Shown in pieces: positions 42,749 to 54,116 of a DNA stretch of 64,000 nucleotides. Position 1 is the first letter of the stretch, and each line of letters opens with the position of its first letter. The notes beneath the pieces are model-generated. The model made no database searches, was not told where the DNA came from, and saw only the letters and a list, made by a program, of their open reading frames with translations. Location: contig CM070548.1 in assembly GCA_036346405.1 (NCBI GenBank), positions 68,605,739-68,669,738 on the forward strand, given 5' to 3'. The DNA comes from Phyllostachys edulis. Its lineage: Eukaryota; Streptophyta; Magnoliopsida; Poales; Poaceae. A program made the position numbers and the translations under genes.

Positions 42749-43055
42749 ATTTGTTTTCGCGACTTCCTGCCCAGCGCAACCACCCACTGCGTTATCTTTT
42801 TCCCTTGCGCTAGTACTTTGCTTGACTAGCGCGATTAGCATCTGTTTTCTGTGTCCAAATCCGCTTTACGGGTCGGAGCTGCATCGCTTAGTTCCTTTTC
42901 GTTTAGGTCTGTATCCTTGTTTTGCCTTTTGTTTTCTTCTAGTTGTTATGTTCTTGCTTCGGAGGCTTTATCGCCTACGTCCCCTTTTTACTGTTTGCTG
43001 TCATCTTTTTTCGTTTTTCCTTGTGGCACCCTGAACTTCCTTCTAGGGATAGCAT

Positions 43056-43269
43056 ATGGCTGAGCATGGGGTGGGGTTGGCTACAATCAGACACTCACTT
43101 ATTGAGGGGAAGTCGAATCACAAAATGAAGATTTTAACCTGGAATGTGCATGGTTTGGGAGATGAGAAGAAGACAACATTAGTTTATCAAACACTCTTAA
43201 GCCTGCAACCAGATATTGTGTGCTTACAAGAGACTAAGCTTACAACAATAGACAGTTTCAAAGCCGTAA
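43056..43269 (+). pseudogene. LINE ORF2, endonuclease start, truncated
   Basis: After the ATG at 43056 the frame reads MKILTWNVHGLGDEKK (near 43125) and then LQPDIVCLQETKLTTID. These are the first two blocks of the APE-type endonuclease of plant L1-like LINEs: the N of WNVHGLG, and the catalytic E of LQETK. The frame is cut at 43270 by the CACTA element. The reverse transcriptase is not found in the window. The endonuclease would nick target DNA to prime reverse transcription. Confidence 0.85.
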
Positions 43270-43689
43270 CACTACTACACAAAGGGTCATCACAGGCCTC
43301 AGGAAATGCTAGCCATGCCCTCTGAAAACAAGTAAGCAAAAAACAGATAAATCATGGATAAGTGAATTACAACTCAAAATCAATTATAAAAGAATGTTCA
43401 TGTATTGTCGCTAGAGTTACAATTGAATTACAACTCAAAGTTAATTACAATTGAATCAATTGTTTGAAGGTTGTTTAGCGGTGTCGGCGCAGTGAAACTC
43501 CTTTGGAGTGAATGATCTCTGTCGTGGTGAAGGTGGAGAGCCGTCCTCGAACGTCTGAGACTTCGTCCAGATCGAATGCACTTGATTTGATTGTCATGCC
43601 CTGTTGCTGGGAGGAGTAAAGTAGTAAGCATATATATTTAAATCGATAATTAGGAAATAATTATTGCGAGATTAACAAACCTCTCGATC

Positions 43690-44500
43690 ACTCATCTTAG
43701 CACTCATGATTTCCTACATATGATGGCAAACGTAGAATACACATAGGTGGTCTTGTAGTTGCTGGTGGCACTGCAAAAATATAATTACATATATAGGTAT
43801 AGTCAGTTCGAGAGGCATAATTACGAAGTATGATATAGGATTATTGTGTTGTAGCAGGTACTGAAAATCACGTCCTGTGTTGCAGTGTGGCGCTCGATTC
43901 CATGTGTCTTCCTCCCCTGGCAACATAGACGCTAAACGACCTACGTGATTTCAAAAGGTTATCCTCGACCATTTCAAACGAAGAAAGACTACAATAGAGT
44001 TATGTATGGAGAAAATGAGTATACATGTCGAGTATTTGTTGCCAAGACTACAATAGAGTTATGTATGGAGAAAATGAGCATACATGTCGAGTATTTGTTG
44101 CACAAGGGTGAAGTCGTGGTTATTGTTGAGTAGCGAATCAAGCTATATTACCTTGTTCCACTTGGGTACAATGACTATAAGGATCTAATGCCACCTACTC
44201 ATGTATGTCGCTATAGTCATTAAATCTAAGTTCATGTTGCGTATAAAGTAGAAATAAAATTTGTATAGCAAGTAGTGAAGCACTTACCTCTGGTTGTAGG
44301 GCACCAGTATGTAGTCCTTGTTGTCTTGAGCAAGCAATCTCGCCATTATGTAATTCTCGATGTAGGATGCGTCTCGGGTGATGCATTGCTCACAGATCAA
44401 TTGTGGGTTGAGGAAACCCACCGGTTCTCGCGATTGTTGGGCTTGTTGCATGATGTATATATATACATAAGCCTTGATTTATGACATTTATCGGTATTAC
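43690..44500 (-). pseudogene. Ulp1 (C48) protease-like part of the CACTA gene
   Basis: Minus-strand frames give VGFLNPQLICEQCITRD followed by YIENYIMARLLAQDNKDYIL (44425-44290). After decayed sequence with stops comes CVFYVCHHM, then EIMSAKMSDREV (43740-43690). The pattern agrees with the C48 domain that often follows the TNP1 protein in grass CACTA elements, where the first block precedes the HWxLxVI segment and CxFYVC holds the catalytic Cys. The central His/Asp segment is not readable here, so activity is lost. The link to the upstream TNP1 exons is inferred from order and strand. Confidence 0.6.
43985..44102 (+). repeat. 59-bp tandem duplication
   Basis: Two copies starting AAGACTACAATAGAGTTATG lie at 43985 and 44044 with one difference (GAGTATAC against GAGCATAC). 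Confidence 0.95.
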
Positions 44501-44699
44501 GTGAATGTAGAACTTGATTGTATACATTTACAGTGTTTGGTATCGTAGAAGTGAGGCGCCGAGAGCGTCGAGATTGAATAGTTTGAATAAGTCTTTGAAG
44601 CCCACGACGAAGTAGCCTGACTCGTGGAGGAAATGCCTCTCCGTGTATCTGACAGTGATTCCAGTAGGCCTGTTTTTCCTCTGCTCAGTGGTCTTTCGC

Positions 44700-46450
44700 A
44701 CGTACTAAGCATGCAAACTCTGGCAACCCATTCCAAGACAGGCTAATAGTGTGTCGGGAACCAGCGACATTCCGAGGGAGAACGTCCGGGGCTTGCTAGG
44801 CACCTTAATGTTCTTTGATTTTGATTTGGCCTTAGTGACTCGCCTGCTATACATCTCCTCGTGAGACGACTCGGCACACTTTTCTTGTTCCTTCGGCATT
44901 GTCTCCACAGGAACCGATACGATGGCCTTCTGAAGCCGAGGTTGAGGTGGAGTCATCGAGGGTTCTGTTGGAGAGGCATGGTCGTGTGGAGATCGCGACA
45001 CTATAGGGTCCAGGGTGATGTCTCTCTTGGGCCACTAGACAAAAATGTGCACAACATCCTCTAGTGTTTTGATGTCTTCGTTTGGGGGCTTCTCCAGCGA
45101 GACGGCCATGCAAGTGTCACGTACCATGTCCACCTGGACCTTGGCGTAACCCTGCACCAGCTGGGCACCGTGCAGCACTGCCCCTTCCTGGCATGGAAAC
45201 GTCATCCCCGCCCTAGCTTCAATAGAAATGGATCCAACTAGCCTCACTTGGAGCTTGTAGGGTGTGGGCTCCTACAAAACGATACACAATTAGCTACTCC
45301 GACGTTGAGGGGAACTGGCTCCCAAAATAACGGGGACGACTTGCGACTGGTTGAGGAATTGATTCATTTGTTCCTGCAATATTGTTATCTGTCCTCAAAA
45401 TTCGGCACAAATCTCATCTTTCAACTGTTCCTCGCGCTCAGCCTTGGATCTCTTCATACTCCTATACGCCTCGGAGTCGTGTGGGAATCCCTGCCTCCAA
45501 CTTACGTAAGTCCCAAGGCCTCGCTGCGACCCGGGTGCTCTTTGTTTCCCAGGGCCGTGGATAGTATATCCTTCTCCCTGACTGCTTCGAAGGAGCCTTG
45601 GGAAGATTCGGTAGTCGGTGTTTGCTGTAAGAGGCTATCATGTTATTTTAGACCCTATGAAGTTATGGACTTATTAACAACTAGGTAATTCGACATATCT
45701 TACCAGATGTTGGGACACTTCCTCGTCCGCCGGGTTTGTGAAAAAGATGGCGCCCGAAGACGTGGCTGATGATCTCGTTCTTAACCAGTTTCGGGCGCGC
45801 TTGTTTGTGATCCTAGCAAATGGCGAGGAGGCCTCCCACCAAATTGCGTCCTCGCCCTCTCTCGTCCATTGCGGCATTTTACCCACATACCCAGCGGTGC
45901 CGAGTCTATGGGGGTGAGTGTTTCATGTCTGGATAGCCTTGTGCACTGCACTTTGCTCATGAAATTCGGCGGTCATCTTCATCCGCACAAAGGCGTCCCA
46001 TATATCCCGCGAAATGAATTGATATACTTAGTGAACAGCGTCCGATCCCTGTTCACATACTCCATGACAAGCGTGCTCTTAATGGTCTTCCACACTTTTT
46101 CCATCGCGAGCAACGCCTGCTGTCGCACGAGTCCCTAGACTTCTGTTGGGATCTCGAACGACCTTGAAGTTTCAGCCCACAGCTGCCCTTTCTCTTCGTC
46201 CGTCAGAGACTTCCAGATTGGTGTGGTGATGGGGACATGTTCCCTTCCAATTAACCCACAGGTGGTCCGAAATGCTGCCACTGCTTTTTTGGGATGCAAA
46301 GGGACCCCAACGGGAGTAACCTCTATGATGGTCATTCGGCCCTCAGGCCTTTTCGATATTCCTCTGTCATCTCGCTTACGTAATCTTCATCGGAGCACCA
46401 GACGCATTCGGCGATGTCGATGACAGCGACGAAGACTGTGCGGATGCCAT
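44700..46450 (-). pseudogene. TNP1-type (plant transposase Ptta/En/Spm) gene of the CACTA element
   Basis: The ATG at 46450 begins MASAQSSSLSSTSPNASGAP. Then come EMTEEYRKGLRAE and MTIIEVTPVGVPLHPKKAVA (46335), FRTTCGLIGREHVPITTPIW, and WAETSRSFEIP. Later blocks are WKTIKSTLVMEYVNRD (near 46085) and GKMPQWTREGEDAIWW / RARNWL (45886-45790). The C-terminal part starts near 45230 with ARAGMTFPCQEGAVLHGAQL and GYAKVQVDMV, and ends with WPKRDITLDP and a basic tail. The order is typical of the accessory protein encoded downstream of TNP2 in grass CACTA elements, thought to bind element ends. Several stops occur, and introns are likely between blocks. Confidence 0.78.
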
Positions 46451-47399
46451 CTTGCTTACTTGCTATCTATGGAAACTTTTAGTAAGTGAACAAAGCTAGT
46501 AGTACTATTAGTAACAATCTGCTTTATAAATTTGAGTTTAAATGCTATCAACAATTAACTGAATCATTGAACCAAATGAGATTGACTCAATGGTATCACT
46601 GTAAGATTAACAAATTAACAAATCAATACTTCAGTAATCAATGATATTAATACAAGATTAAAAAATTAGTATTGCATCAATAAATGATATTACTACAAGA
46701 TCAACAAATCAATACTGCATCAATGAATGAAATTACTGCAAGTACTCACAGTGGAGAGATCACAATATTAGTTGCTCTAATAGAAGTAATACAACAACAT
46801 ATTGTTAGTAACAAAATGGTACAAGATAATGACATCAATTTGCTCAAAACCTAGCTTATGACTCTAAATTGTCACACTAATCTCACTATGACCAACAATC
46901 CTCACTGAGCAATATAAATCCCACAATCTATTATGCAAAGTCACCAAATACAAGTGCTAATATAAATCAAAGAGAGATATAAACTGAAATTTCACTAGTA
47001 TGGCACACTAAACGTAGTAGATATTTAAAGTTGAAGAATGCACACTGAACTGATGGCACTCAAAGCCACCAAGAAGTCTAGTCAAGACAAGTCACAGTGG
47101 AGAAAGGGGGGGCGTGGGGAGGACGTCGCAGGAAGGAGGCCAGCAGAGGGAGGACGCCGACGCGGGGAGGAGGATGACGCGCGAATGGAAGCCGACTAAG
47201 AGAGGATGCCCGTGCGGGGAGGAGGACGGCGCGGGGATGACGATGGCGTAGGGGGCTGGCGGGAGACGACGACGGGGACTACGAGATGTGTGGTCGTGAC
47301 AAGGGATTTGGGGAGGAGAGAGGATGCTTAGGAGGAACACAGGAAGTAAGGACGCTGGGAGGGGGACGGACGAGTGAGGAGTAAGGGAGCAAACCCTAG
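46451..47399. other. CACTA spacer without a recognisable gene
   Basis: An AT-rich stretch (46450-47050) contains AATCAATA and TACTACAAGAT repeats. It is followed by a purine-rich, GC-rich block (47095-47330) with repeated GGAGGA and GACGGCG motifs, which may be a 5' leader. Confidence 0.5.
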
Positions 47400-47580
47400 G
47401 GGGGCCCTATTAATAAAGGGATATCAGAGACGGTCATAAGTATCACAGACGGTTCTATAATATAACCGTATGTGATATACGACCATATCACAGACGGATC
47501 TATCTTAAAGAATAGTCTAGACGGTTTGTTAATGCTAGCCATGCCCTCTGAAAATAAGAAAGCACATACAATCACAGATG
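47400..47580. repeat. CACTA subterminal-type repeats (CACAGACGG)
   Basis: The motif TATCACAGACGG or its variants (ATCAGAGACGG, GTCTAGACGG, AACCGTATGTGAT) occurs at least five times in both orientations. The end repeats the GCTAGCCATGCCCTCTGAAA sequence seen at 43308, near the CACTA left terminus. It may mark the end of another CACTA element. Confidence 0.6.
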
Positions 47581-47595
47581 GAATAAATTTTTTAA

Positions 47596-49089
47596 GGAAA
47601 AAGTCCGGTTTACTCCCCTGAACTATTAGAAAAGTCTGGTTTACCCCCTGAACTACAAAATCGGTTTTTTAACCCCCTGAATTTGTCAAAACCGGTCAAT
47701 ACACCCCCTGGGCTGGTTTGGAGCGGTGGTTTCGTACAATACATATACAAGCCACATACACATATACAATACAGTATACAAGCCACATACACATGAGATT
47801 AAGCCAATGACAGGTGGGCCAACAAGCAAAACAATCCATTCCCCTTCCTCTTTTTCACTCGGCTAAGAGAGAGGGGGAGGCAGAGGGCGAGCGGTTCTGG
47901 TTCCAGGGCCTTGACGACTTCTTCCGCCGCCGCGCACAAGAGCACCGTCTTCCGGGCCAACATCCCGCCCACCTTCCCTTTCTTCCTCGGTGTCGACCCG
48001 TGCGTCGTCGCTTTTCGTCGATCGCCTCCTTCACCACGCTCTTGACCCGCCCTCGTCGACAAGCGCGACATCCTCATCGGCCCCTACAACCCCGTCGGCT
48101 TCACCGTGACATCTTGGCGTCGGCATCTACCTCGACATCGAGGAGCCCGACCACGCAGCGCACCAAGGCCTTCGCCATGGACCTCCTCCTCCGCGGCGCC
48201 CACTTTGGCCACCAAGTTCCGACCGGCGTCGGCGACATGCTGCGCCATCGCCGAGGCCGACCCGCCAAAGGCCGACAAGCCCTCCTCTTCGTCTTTGGGC
48301 TTCAACGTGTTCGTGACTTCTCGGTGTTCTGGCGTTCGATCGCGGAGGTCGGGCAGACAAGGCTGGAAAGGCTGCGGCCGAGGGAGGAGGTGTGGTGGAG
48401 TCCGGGCGATGGCGGCGAGGTCGGGTTCGCGGTGAGGGAGATCTTCTTTGGTGTGGTTGGCGGTGTCGAGGTGCTCCAAATGTAGCCGCCGGTGCAGCCA
48501 GTAGTTCGGAAGGACTTCGTCTGCGGTCACACGACACAGTGTTCGCTTCCACGCTGTCAGATCCGACAATTTGAGCAGGAGGCGGCCGAGCGGGCGACGG
48601 CGGTGGCACTGTGAGGAGGCGGGCCAGAGAGGAGGGAGAAGACCAAGAGGCGGCGGCGCCAGAGAGGCAGCCGAGCGGCAAGAATGCAGCAGACAGGAGG
48701 AGGCGGCGCAGAGAGGAGGGAGCGGCACCAGAGGCGGCACAAGGAGGAGGCGAGGTGAGTGGTGGCGGCGGCACTGTGGAGGAGGCGGTGGCGGTGGTGG
48801 TGAACCGAATGGAGAAAAGAAGGGAGAGAGAGAGTGGATGAAGGATGTATGGTATGGATGAGGAAGTATGGTATTATGTATTTGTATCATTATTTGCAGT
48901 TGTATTTAGTCTTGCACACATCTCAAAGCATGAGCAGACGGCTCGAGATGTGTTGATTGTACAAAACCACCGCTCCAAACCGGCCAGGGGTGTATTGACC
49001 GGTTTGACAAATTCGGGGTTAAAAACCGGTTTTGTAGTTCAGGTAAACCAGATTTTTTCGATAGTTAGAGAGTAAACCGGACTTTTCCC
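47596..49089. mobile_element. Element with about 130-bp terminal inverted repeats (MULE-like)
   Basis: The left end reads GGAAAAAGTCCGGTTTACTC, and the right end read inward reads GGGAAAAGTCCGGTTTACTC. Similarity extends inward through CCTGAACTAC and AAACCGG to GGAGCGGTGGTTT, about 130 bases. Sequences of this kind bound MULE-like elements in grasses. The flanks are T-runs ending in AA (ATTTTTTAA left, TTTTTTTAA right), so a 9-bp duplication is possible but cannot be placed exactly. The interior is GC-rich. Confidence 0.72.
47814..48890. pseudogene. GC-rich captured sequence in the MULE-like element, unassigned
   Basis: Long open frames exist on both strands because the sequence is over 60 percent GC: plus 47814-48485 (223 codons) and minus 48084-48890 (268 codons). 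In a third plus frame the readings HKSTVFRANIPPTFPFFLGV (near 47938-47995) and VDKRDILIGPYNPVGFTV (near 48055-48105) look like protein-coding sequence with conserved residues, but I do not recognise the family. I cannot decide which strand was coding. It is most likely a host gene fragment captured by the element. Confidence 0.4.
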
Positions 49090-49619
49090 TTTTTTTTTAA
49101 TTACTGAATCAATTACAATAGAATAATTTCTAAATTACATGCTGAGTTTCTTAATTACAATGGAACAATTTCCTTTTAAAAAATAGCCCTTCACGACGAT
49201 CTAGTGCTGCCACGAAGAAGGAAGGCACTTATGCACTAGTTACAGAAGACTAAAGCGAAAAAGAAATCAAAGACAAGTAATCGAAAAGGTGTTCACCTGC
49301 ACATTTAGGATGAACACCCAAGGAGCGAGCTAGCTAGCTGAATTCAGGTCTCGAGTTAGCTAATAAGGGACTACGACGATTTTAAAGGCACAAGCAGCCA
49401 CTGAGATTTTATAGAGAAGAGATCAGGAATGGAATGGAAGGACCTTAGGACGCAAGGGAGGAGAACTTGACCGGCATGAACACGGTTACACAGACAAAGG
49501 TCAAATGAATGGCGAGAGGCGGGTGAAGAGGTGTTGTAGTATTATTTTTACTCAATTGGTCTTAATTACATGCTAAGTTTCTTAATTACAATGGAACAAT
49601 TTTCTTTAAAAAATAGCCC
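49090..49619. repeat. Spacer with a duplicated 75-bp segment
   Basis: The sequence from TTACATGCTGAGTTTCTTAA to TAGCCCTTCACGACGAT (49133-49201) recurs at 49566-49627 with few changes. The rest shows no gene. Confidence 0.7.
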
Positions 49620-51670
49620 TTCACGATGATTGACACGCGTATAGCTAGCTTCCTCACTTGGTTCTTTCTCGAGCCTGATGCCGTCTCCGAAAGGAGGCAA
49701 CTTATCAAAATGATTGTACTCTTCCTCATCCACGACATTCTCAACTCCGACAATCCTTCTTTTTCCATGAAAAACTACGTGGCGGTTCTTATTTGTCAGA
49801 TCTATTACATAAAAAACTTGAACAACTTACTTAGCGAGTACGAATGGTCCGTCCTTGTATCCGACATGTTCGAGGTCCACAGTAGTGGCCCCGTACTTGT
49901 CGACCTTCACACCCGGTGGAAGCTTGACCCAATGGCACCGAAACAGATGGATCTTGAAAAGTACGTAGTAGAGCTCCCAAATCTCCTCTACGAACCCATA
50001 GAAGGAGCTCAACCCACATGGCCTAGAGGTATTAAACTGCTCGTGAAATGCATCTATGCGGACACCGCTGTTTTGGACTGTGCTCTTCCTATCTGAGCCG
50101 TCGTATAAAATGTGTACCTATTTTTGTCATATCCTTGCCATGTCACAATTGTAAATTTTGGCACTTTTACCAACCATCGCAGCATATCATCACTTGATGA
50201 CCTTCTAGTGAATCTCACCTTTAACCATTCGTTGAACCGACGGTTGTGCTCTCTCGTGATCCAAACCTCCAACTGGCTTGGATTCTGTTGGCGTACCATG
50301 CCTTTGTGCTCGTTGATATACGGGGACACTTCGGTCATATGTTGCAAGATCATGAAATGGGTTTGAGCGTACGTATCCAGATCGAGAGTGATTGCTTTCC
50401 TTCTGATGGTCCCGATACCCTCCAACCTCCACTCATGACGAGATAGAGGCACACATATTGGTTCCACCTGAGCCATGTAGTCAACGCAGAACTCAATAAC
50501 CTCTTCGGTTGCATAATCTTCGATGATGATGCCCTCTGGACGAGATCGATTTCATACATAGGACTTGATAATTCTCATGTACCTCTCGAACGGGTACATA
50601 TGACATAGGAACACAGGGTCGTATATCTTTATCTCTTTCACAAGGTGAACAATGAGATGAACCATGATATCGAAAAATAACAGAAGGAAATACATCTCAA
50701 AATGACATAGAATCGTCACCACCTTGGCCTGCAGAGCATCTAGTCATTGAGGATCGATGACCTTCTGACCAATTGAGTTAAAGAAATAACACAGTCTCAT
50801 GATTGCTACTTGGACCTTGTTCGGTAAAATACTTCTAATTGCAACAGGAAGCATTTGTGTCTTTAGCATATAACAATCATGAGACTTCATAACAATTAAT
50901 TTTAAATCTTCCATAGAAACAAGTTTCTTCATGCTGGTGGAGTAACCAGAAGAAACTTTCACACCATGCAAGCTCTGGCACAATTCATTTCTCTCGTCCT
51001 TGAACAGAGTGTAGCAAGCTGGGGGAAGGTACGTTCGGCCTTTATCGGTCTCTTTCGGTGATAACTTGGTCCTTATGTTCATATCAACCAAGTCACACCA
51101 TATGTTGACACCTTCCTTTGTTTTGCCATGAATGTTCAGTAAATGACCAATCAAGCTATCACATACATTCTTCTCCACGTGCATGATGTCGATGCAGTCG
51201 TGAACTTCTAAATGCTCCCAATGAGGTGAGTCCCAAAAAATTGATCGCTTCTTTCGGATGTTATTCTGATGGGTCCTCAATTTACGTCCCTTTCCAAGCA
51301 CAACATCGATATCCTCAACCATATCATAGACCTATTTCCCTCTAAAAGCCTTTGGAGCTGAACCGTCCTTCTTATTTCCGTCGAATTGTTTCTTTATCTT
51401 GCGATATGGGTGATACTTGGGGAAGGAACCTACGGTGGCGCATGTACACAGTTTTACGCGAGTTGTTTAGCCACACACTCTCAGTATTATCTAAGCAGTG
51501 CGGACATGCTTTGACTCCATTTGTACTAAATCCTGACAAGTTACCAAGGGCAGAAAAATCATTGATGGTGCAGAACAACATAGCGCGTAAAGTGAAGTTG
51601 TGGATATCATGGGGATATGCCCATTATCTTAGGATGACGAAACAATTGGCAATGTGGCTTTTGGTTTGAA
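49620..51670 (-). pseudogene. TNP2-type CACTA transposase, N-terminally truncated
   Basis: Read on the minus strand, the sequence enters in the Transposase_21 domain: MLFCTINDFSALGNLSGFST, then GVKACPHCLDNT and MRHRRFLP (51581-51420). A frameshift and TAG follow near 51390-51335. A long frame (51322-50744) has KRSIFWDSPHWEHLEVHDCI, DIMHVEKNVCDSLIGHLLNI and LVSMEDLKLIVMKSHDCYML. Later come the DUF4218/DUF4216 parts: NRRFNEWLKVRF (50240), SWQGYD-like TWQGYDKNRYTFYT (50130), and FYGFVEEIWELYY (50000), with KLPPGVKVDKYGATTVDLEH and VGYKDGPFVLAK. The 3' end reads FHGKRRIVGVENVVDEEEYN. It would cut CACTA termini, but frame breaks and loss of the N-terminus make it inactive. Confidence 0.9.
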
Positions 51671-51746
51671 GTTTCATGTGTTTTCGATAAAGTTTCAGAT
51701 CTGTCAGGTCAGCAGAGGTCTGACCGGCTTTTGTGCCAATTGAAAA

Positions 51747-53720
51747 TGTTAGTTATGAACTGGTTGTTGGGTTAGGTCATATCCATATTTGTTAATGCAT
51801 ATGTGTTGCATATTGCATGTTTTGGCTAACGTGGGTCAAGTTGTGAAGAACTTGTTCCCAGATTCGTGTTTGCTTGTCTATTGTTGTGCAGGTGGCTTGG
51901 AGGTCAACGACGGTCAACGGCGAGGAGGATCGGGACTAAGCTTGGAGAGCTGAGGTCCAAAACGATCATGGATGCCGGGTGAGGTCAAGTGACTCAAGCG
52001 TGGCGCAGAATGGACAAGGATGACCGAACGGGCGGTTCGGTGCGATTGGTTGGATCAAGCGGCGCGGAAGTCGTTGCAAGTGCTCAGTGGTGCCGGTGGG
52101 ATCCGGACGGGAGAGACTTAACGACATGGAGCCGTTGATCAACCTACACGTGGCGAAGCATGGGATTGCTTCAACTGGATTAGACTCGGTCTTCGGAAAA
52201 GATCGAGAAGGGGTATTTTGGTAATTTTACCAAATACCATCTTGGTGACCTTTTGGCTAAACCACGGCGCGGGACGGTGCAAAGGAAGTGGTTTAAGTCA
52301 AGAGAATTGAAGACGGCGCTTTAATTTGCGTGCGTGTGTGTTCCGTTGTTGTTGGGCCTTAACGGAAGCCCATTTGGTTATTAGGGTTTGAGGCTGCCCT
52401 ATAAAAGGAACTATAGATGGGCCATTTAGGTTTGGCTTCTGAGAGAAAAAAAAAAATAAGGCGCTTTTGGAGTGTGGTGGCGCCAGTGGAAAAAAAATGG
52501 CGCTGTGGAGAGCTAAGCAAAAAAAAAAAAAAAAACTGAATGGGCGGTGGCCGGTTCTGTGCTCGTAGAAACCGGATCTTGGCCAGCCTTTTGCCTCTGC
52601 GTGAATGCTATTGATCTTGGTTGTAAGTTTTTTTTATTACTTGTCACATCAGTGTGTACAACCAAACCATTTGCTTTGGTTATTCCGCTCGGCACTGTGA
52701 GGTCGGCTTGTGGCTACAGCGTGCTATGCGGTTTGTTTTCTTCTCTGACATAAGACCTTGTCTGCTCGGCTGCTTGTTGCTCATTGATGCGCCGGTAGAA
52801 AAGTAGTGCGGCGGCTTGAAAAAAAATTCGTGAACGCCCGAAGCAAGGGCGTGTGGCGGCTGTTAGTCATTGTAAAATCTGGATAGGGGTAGCGTCATGA
52901 AGCTCCGAAGAAGTCAGTATACTGTTTGATTTGTATTCTGAGATCTCCCATCTTGCTTTGCCTCGTGATGTGTTGAAGTCTCGTTCTTAGTCGCCTTGAT
53001 TGCTCTGTGGTCGATTTGTTTCAATTTTTTATGCGTTGAGGTGTTAGTTTCATCTCCCATCAATTAGCCTTTTGGATTATTTTATTGTCTTGAGCCGGCT
53101 GCCAACTTGATGCGTGTCCCATCCAGTTCTTTATTTGCTTGATAAATTGGCGCCTGTTCGTCCTGTCCCCCTGGAAAAACTTGATGCATGGTGGCGGCTT
53201 GTTCTTGCTGCCGCTGGAGAATAGGGTGGCCGGGCGAAAAATGAGTAGATTTGGCAGCTTGTTCCTCGGAGAGTTAGAGGCCCCTGTAGAAAAATTAGAA
53301 GTCCTGTGCGGCCGTTTGTAGTACTACTGCAAGAATCAGTTTTTGAACCGAATCCTTGTTTCGATTTTGTTGATTCCTTGTGGCTGCCATCAAAGATCTG
53401 CAGTTTCAGATTGCTGGCTGCTTAATCATCGGTTTGCAGTTGTTGCTGTCCCTTTGCTGCTCCAGATTAGTATTTTTGCTTTGCTAGTAGCAGAGGCTTT
53501 TGGCATTGACTTGTTGATGTGCTTGATGCAGCTTTTAGTTGATTAGGCTTTTGCTTCGGGGTTCTGATCGAATTCAACACAGGTCATCCGTTGTGCCTGT
53601 ATACATATCTTCATAGCTTTTATAGCTATTGGAGTGAAAGTAGTGTTGAGTTCGATCGAGGTGAAAAATAGAGAAAGTGTCTATTCACCCCCCCCCTCCT
53701 GTCGCCTTTCCGGTCCTACA
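51747..53720 (+). repeat. 5' LTR of the copia element
   Basis: The end is certain: CCGGTCCTACA at 53720, directly before the primer site and after the polypyrimidine CACCCCCCCCCTCC. The start is less sure. TGTTAGTTATGAAC at 51747 is the best TG start, but CACTA homology already stops near 51670, so the LTR may begin up to 70 bases earlier. Poly(A) tracts near 52450-52530 are in the transcribed part. Confidence 0.7.
52400..52407 (+). promoter_or_regulatory. TATA box in the copia LTR
   Basis: TATAAAAG in the context GCCCTATAAAAGGAAC lies about 650 bases into the LTR, a normal position for the U3/R boundary. Confidence 0.65.
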
Positions 53721-53721
53721 A

Positions 53722-53734
53722 TTGGTATCAGAGC
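53722..53734 (+). other. Primer-binding site of the copia element (initiator tRNA-Met)
   Basis: TTGGTATCAGAGC is complementary to the 3' end of plant initiator tRNA-Met, the usual copia primer. It begins two bases after the LTR end. Confidence 0.92.
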
Positions 53735-53772
53735 CAAGTTTGCTCTTTTGTGATCTTTACTGATCTTTGAGC

Positions 53773-54116
53773 ATGGCGACAAATATGAGGACTTGTGAGC
53801 GTTTCCTTGCATCTTGTTGTGGTTCTTTTACCAATGGTGTTGGTCGTAACAGGACATTTGAATTTATAATAAGTCTAATGGCGATGGAGGAGGAAGTCTC
53901 CTGTGATATCTGTGGCAAATCCTTTTGTTTTGATTGTCCTAGTTTCAGGGTTGAGTCACTTTTAGAGCCCAAGGAGAAGAAGCCCAGTGGCGTATGTGCA
54001 GCAGCGATTGAGGATGAGAATGATGAAGAGCATTTCGAGGATGATCATGATGATTCTTCCGAGGATGATCCCCTACTCAAGCTAAGCAAGATGAGTAAAG
54101 AAAAACTCATTGATGG
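53773..54116 (+). pseudogene. gag: copia gag, 5' part, interrupted by LTR copy C
   Basis: The ATG at 53773 (MATNMRTCERFL) is the first in frame, 39 bases after the primer site. The reading includes a Cys cluster SCDICGKSFCFDCPSF, then PSGVCAAAIEDENDEEHFED and an acidic stretch ending KMSKEKLID. There is no UBN2-type capsid domain, which SIRE-type gag proteins usually carry before the acidic linker, so the N-terminal half may be deleted. The frame is cut by the LTR insertion at 54117 and continues at 59512. Confidence 0.8.

Larger units (their letters stand above)
43270..51670 (-). mobile_element. CACTA (En/Spm) transposon, 5' end truncated
   Basis: The left terminus reads CACTACTACACAAAGGGTCA right after a TAA flank and lies in the LINE. 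On the minus strand the element encodes a TNP2-type transposase (51670-49620) and, after a long spacer, a TNP1-type protein with an Ulp1-like part (46450-43690). The opposite terminus is missing, because sequence from about 51671 onward belongs to or approaches the copia LTR. A separate element with long inverted repeats (47596-49089) is nested in the spacer. Confidence 0.82.
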
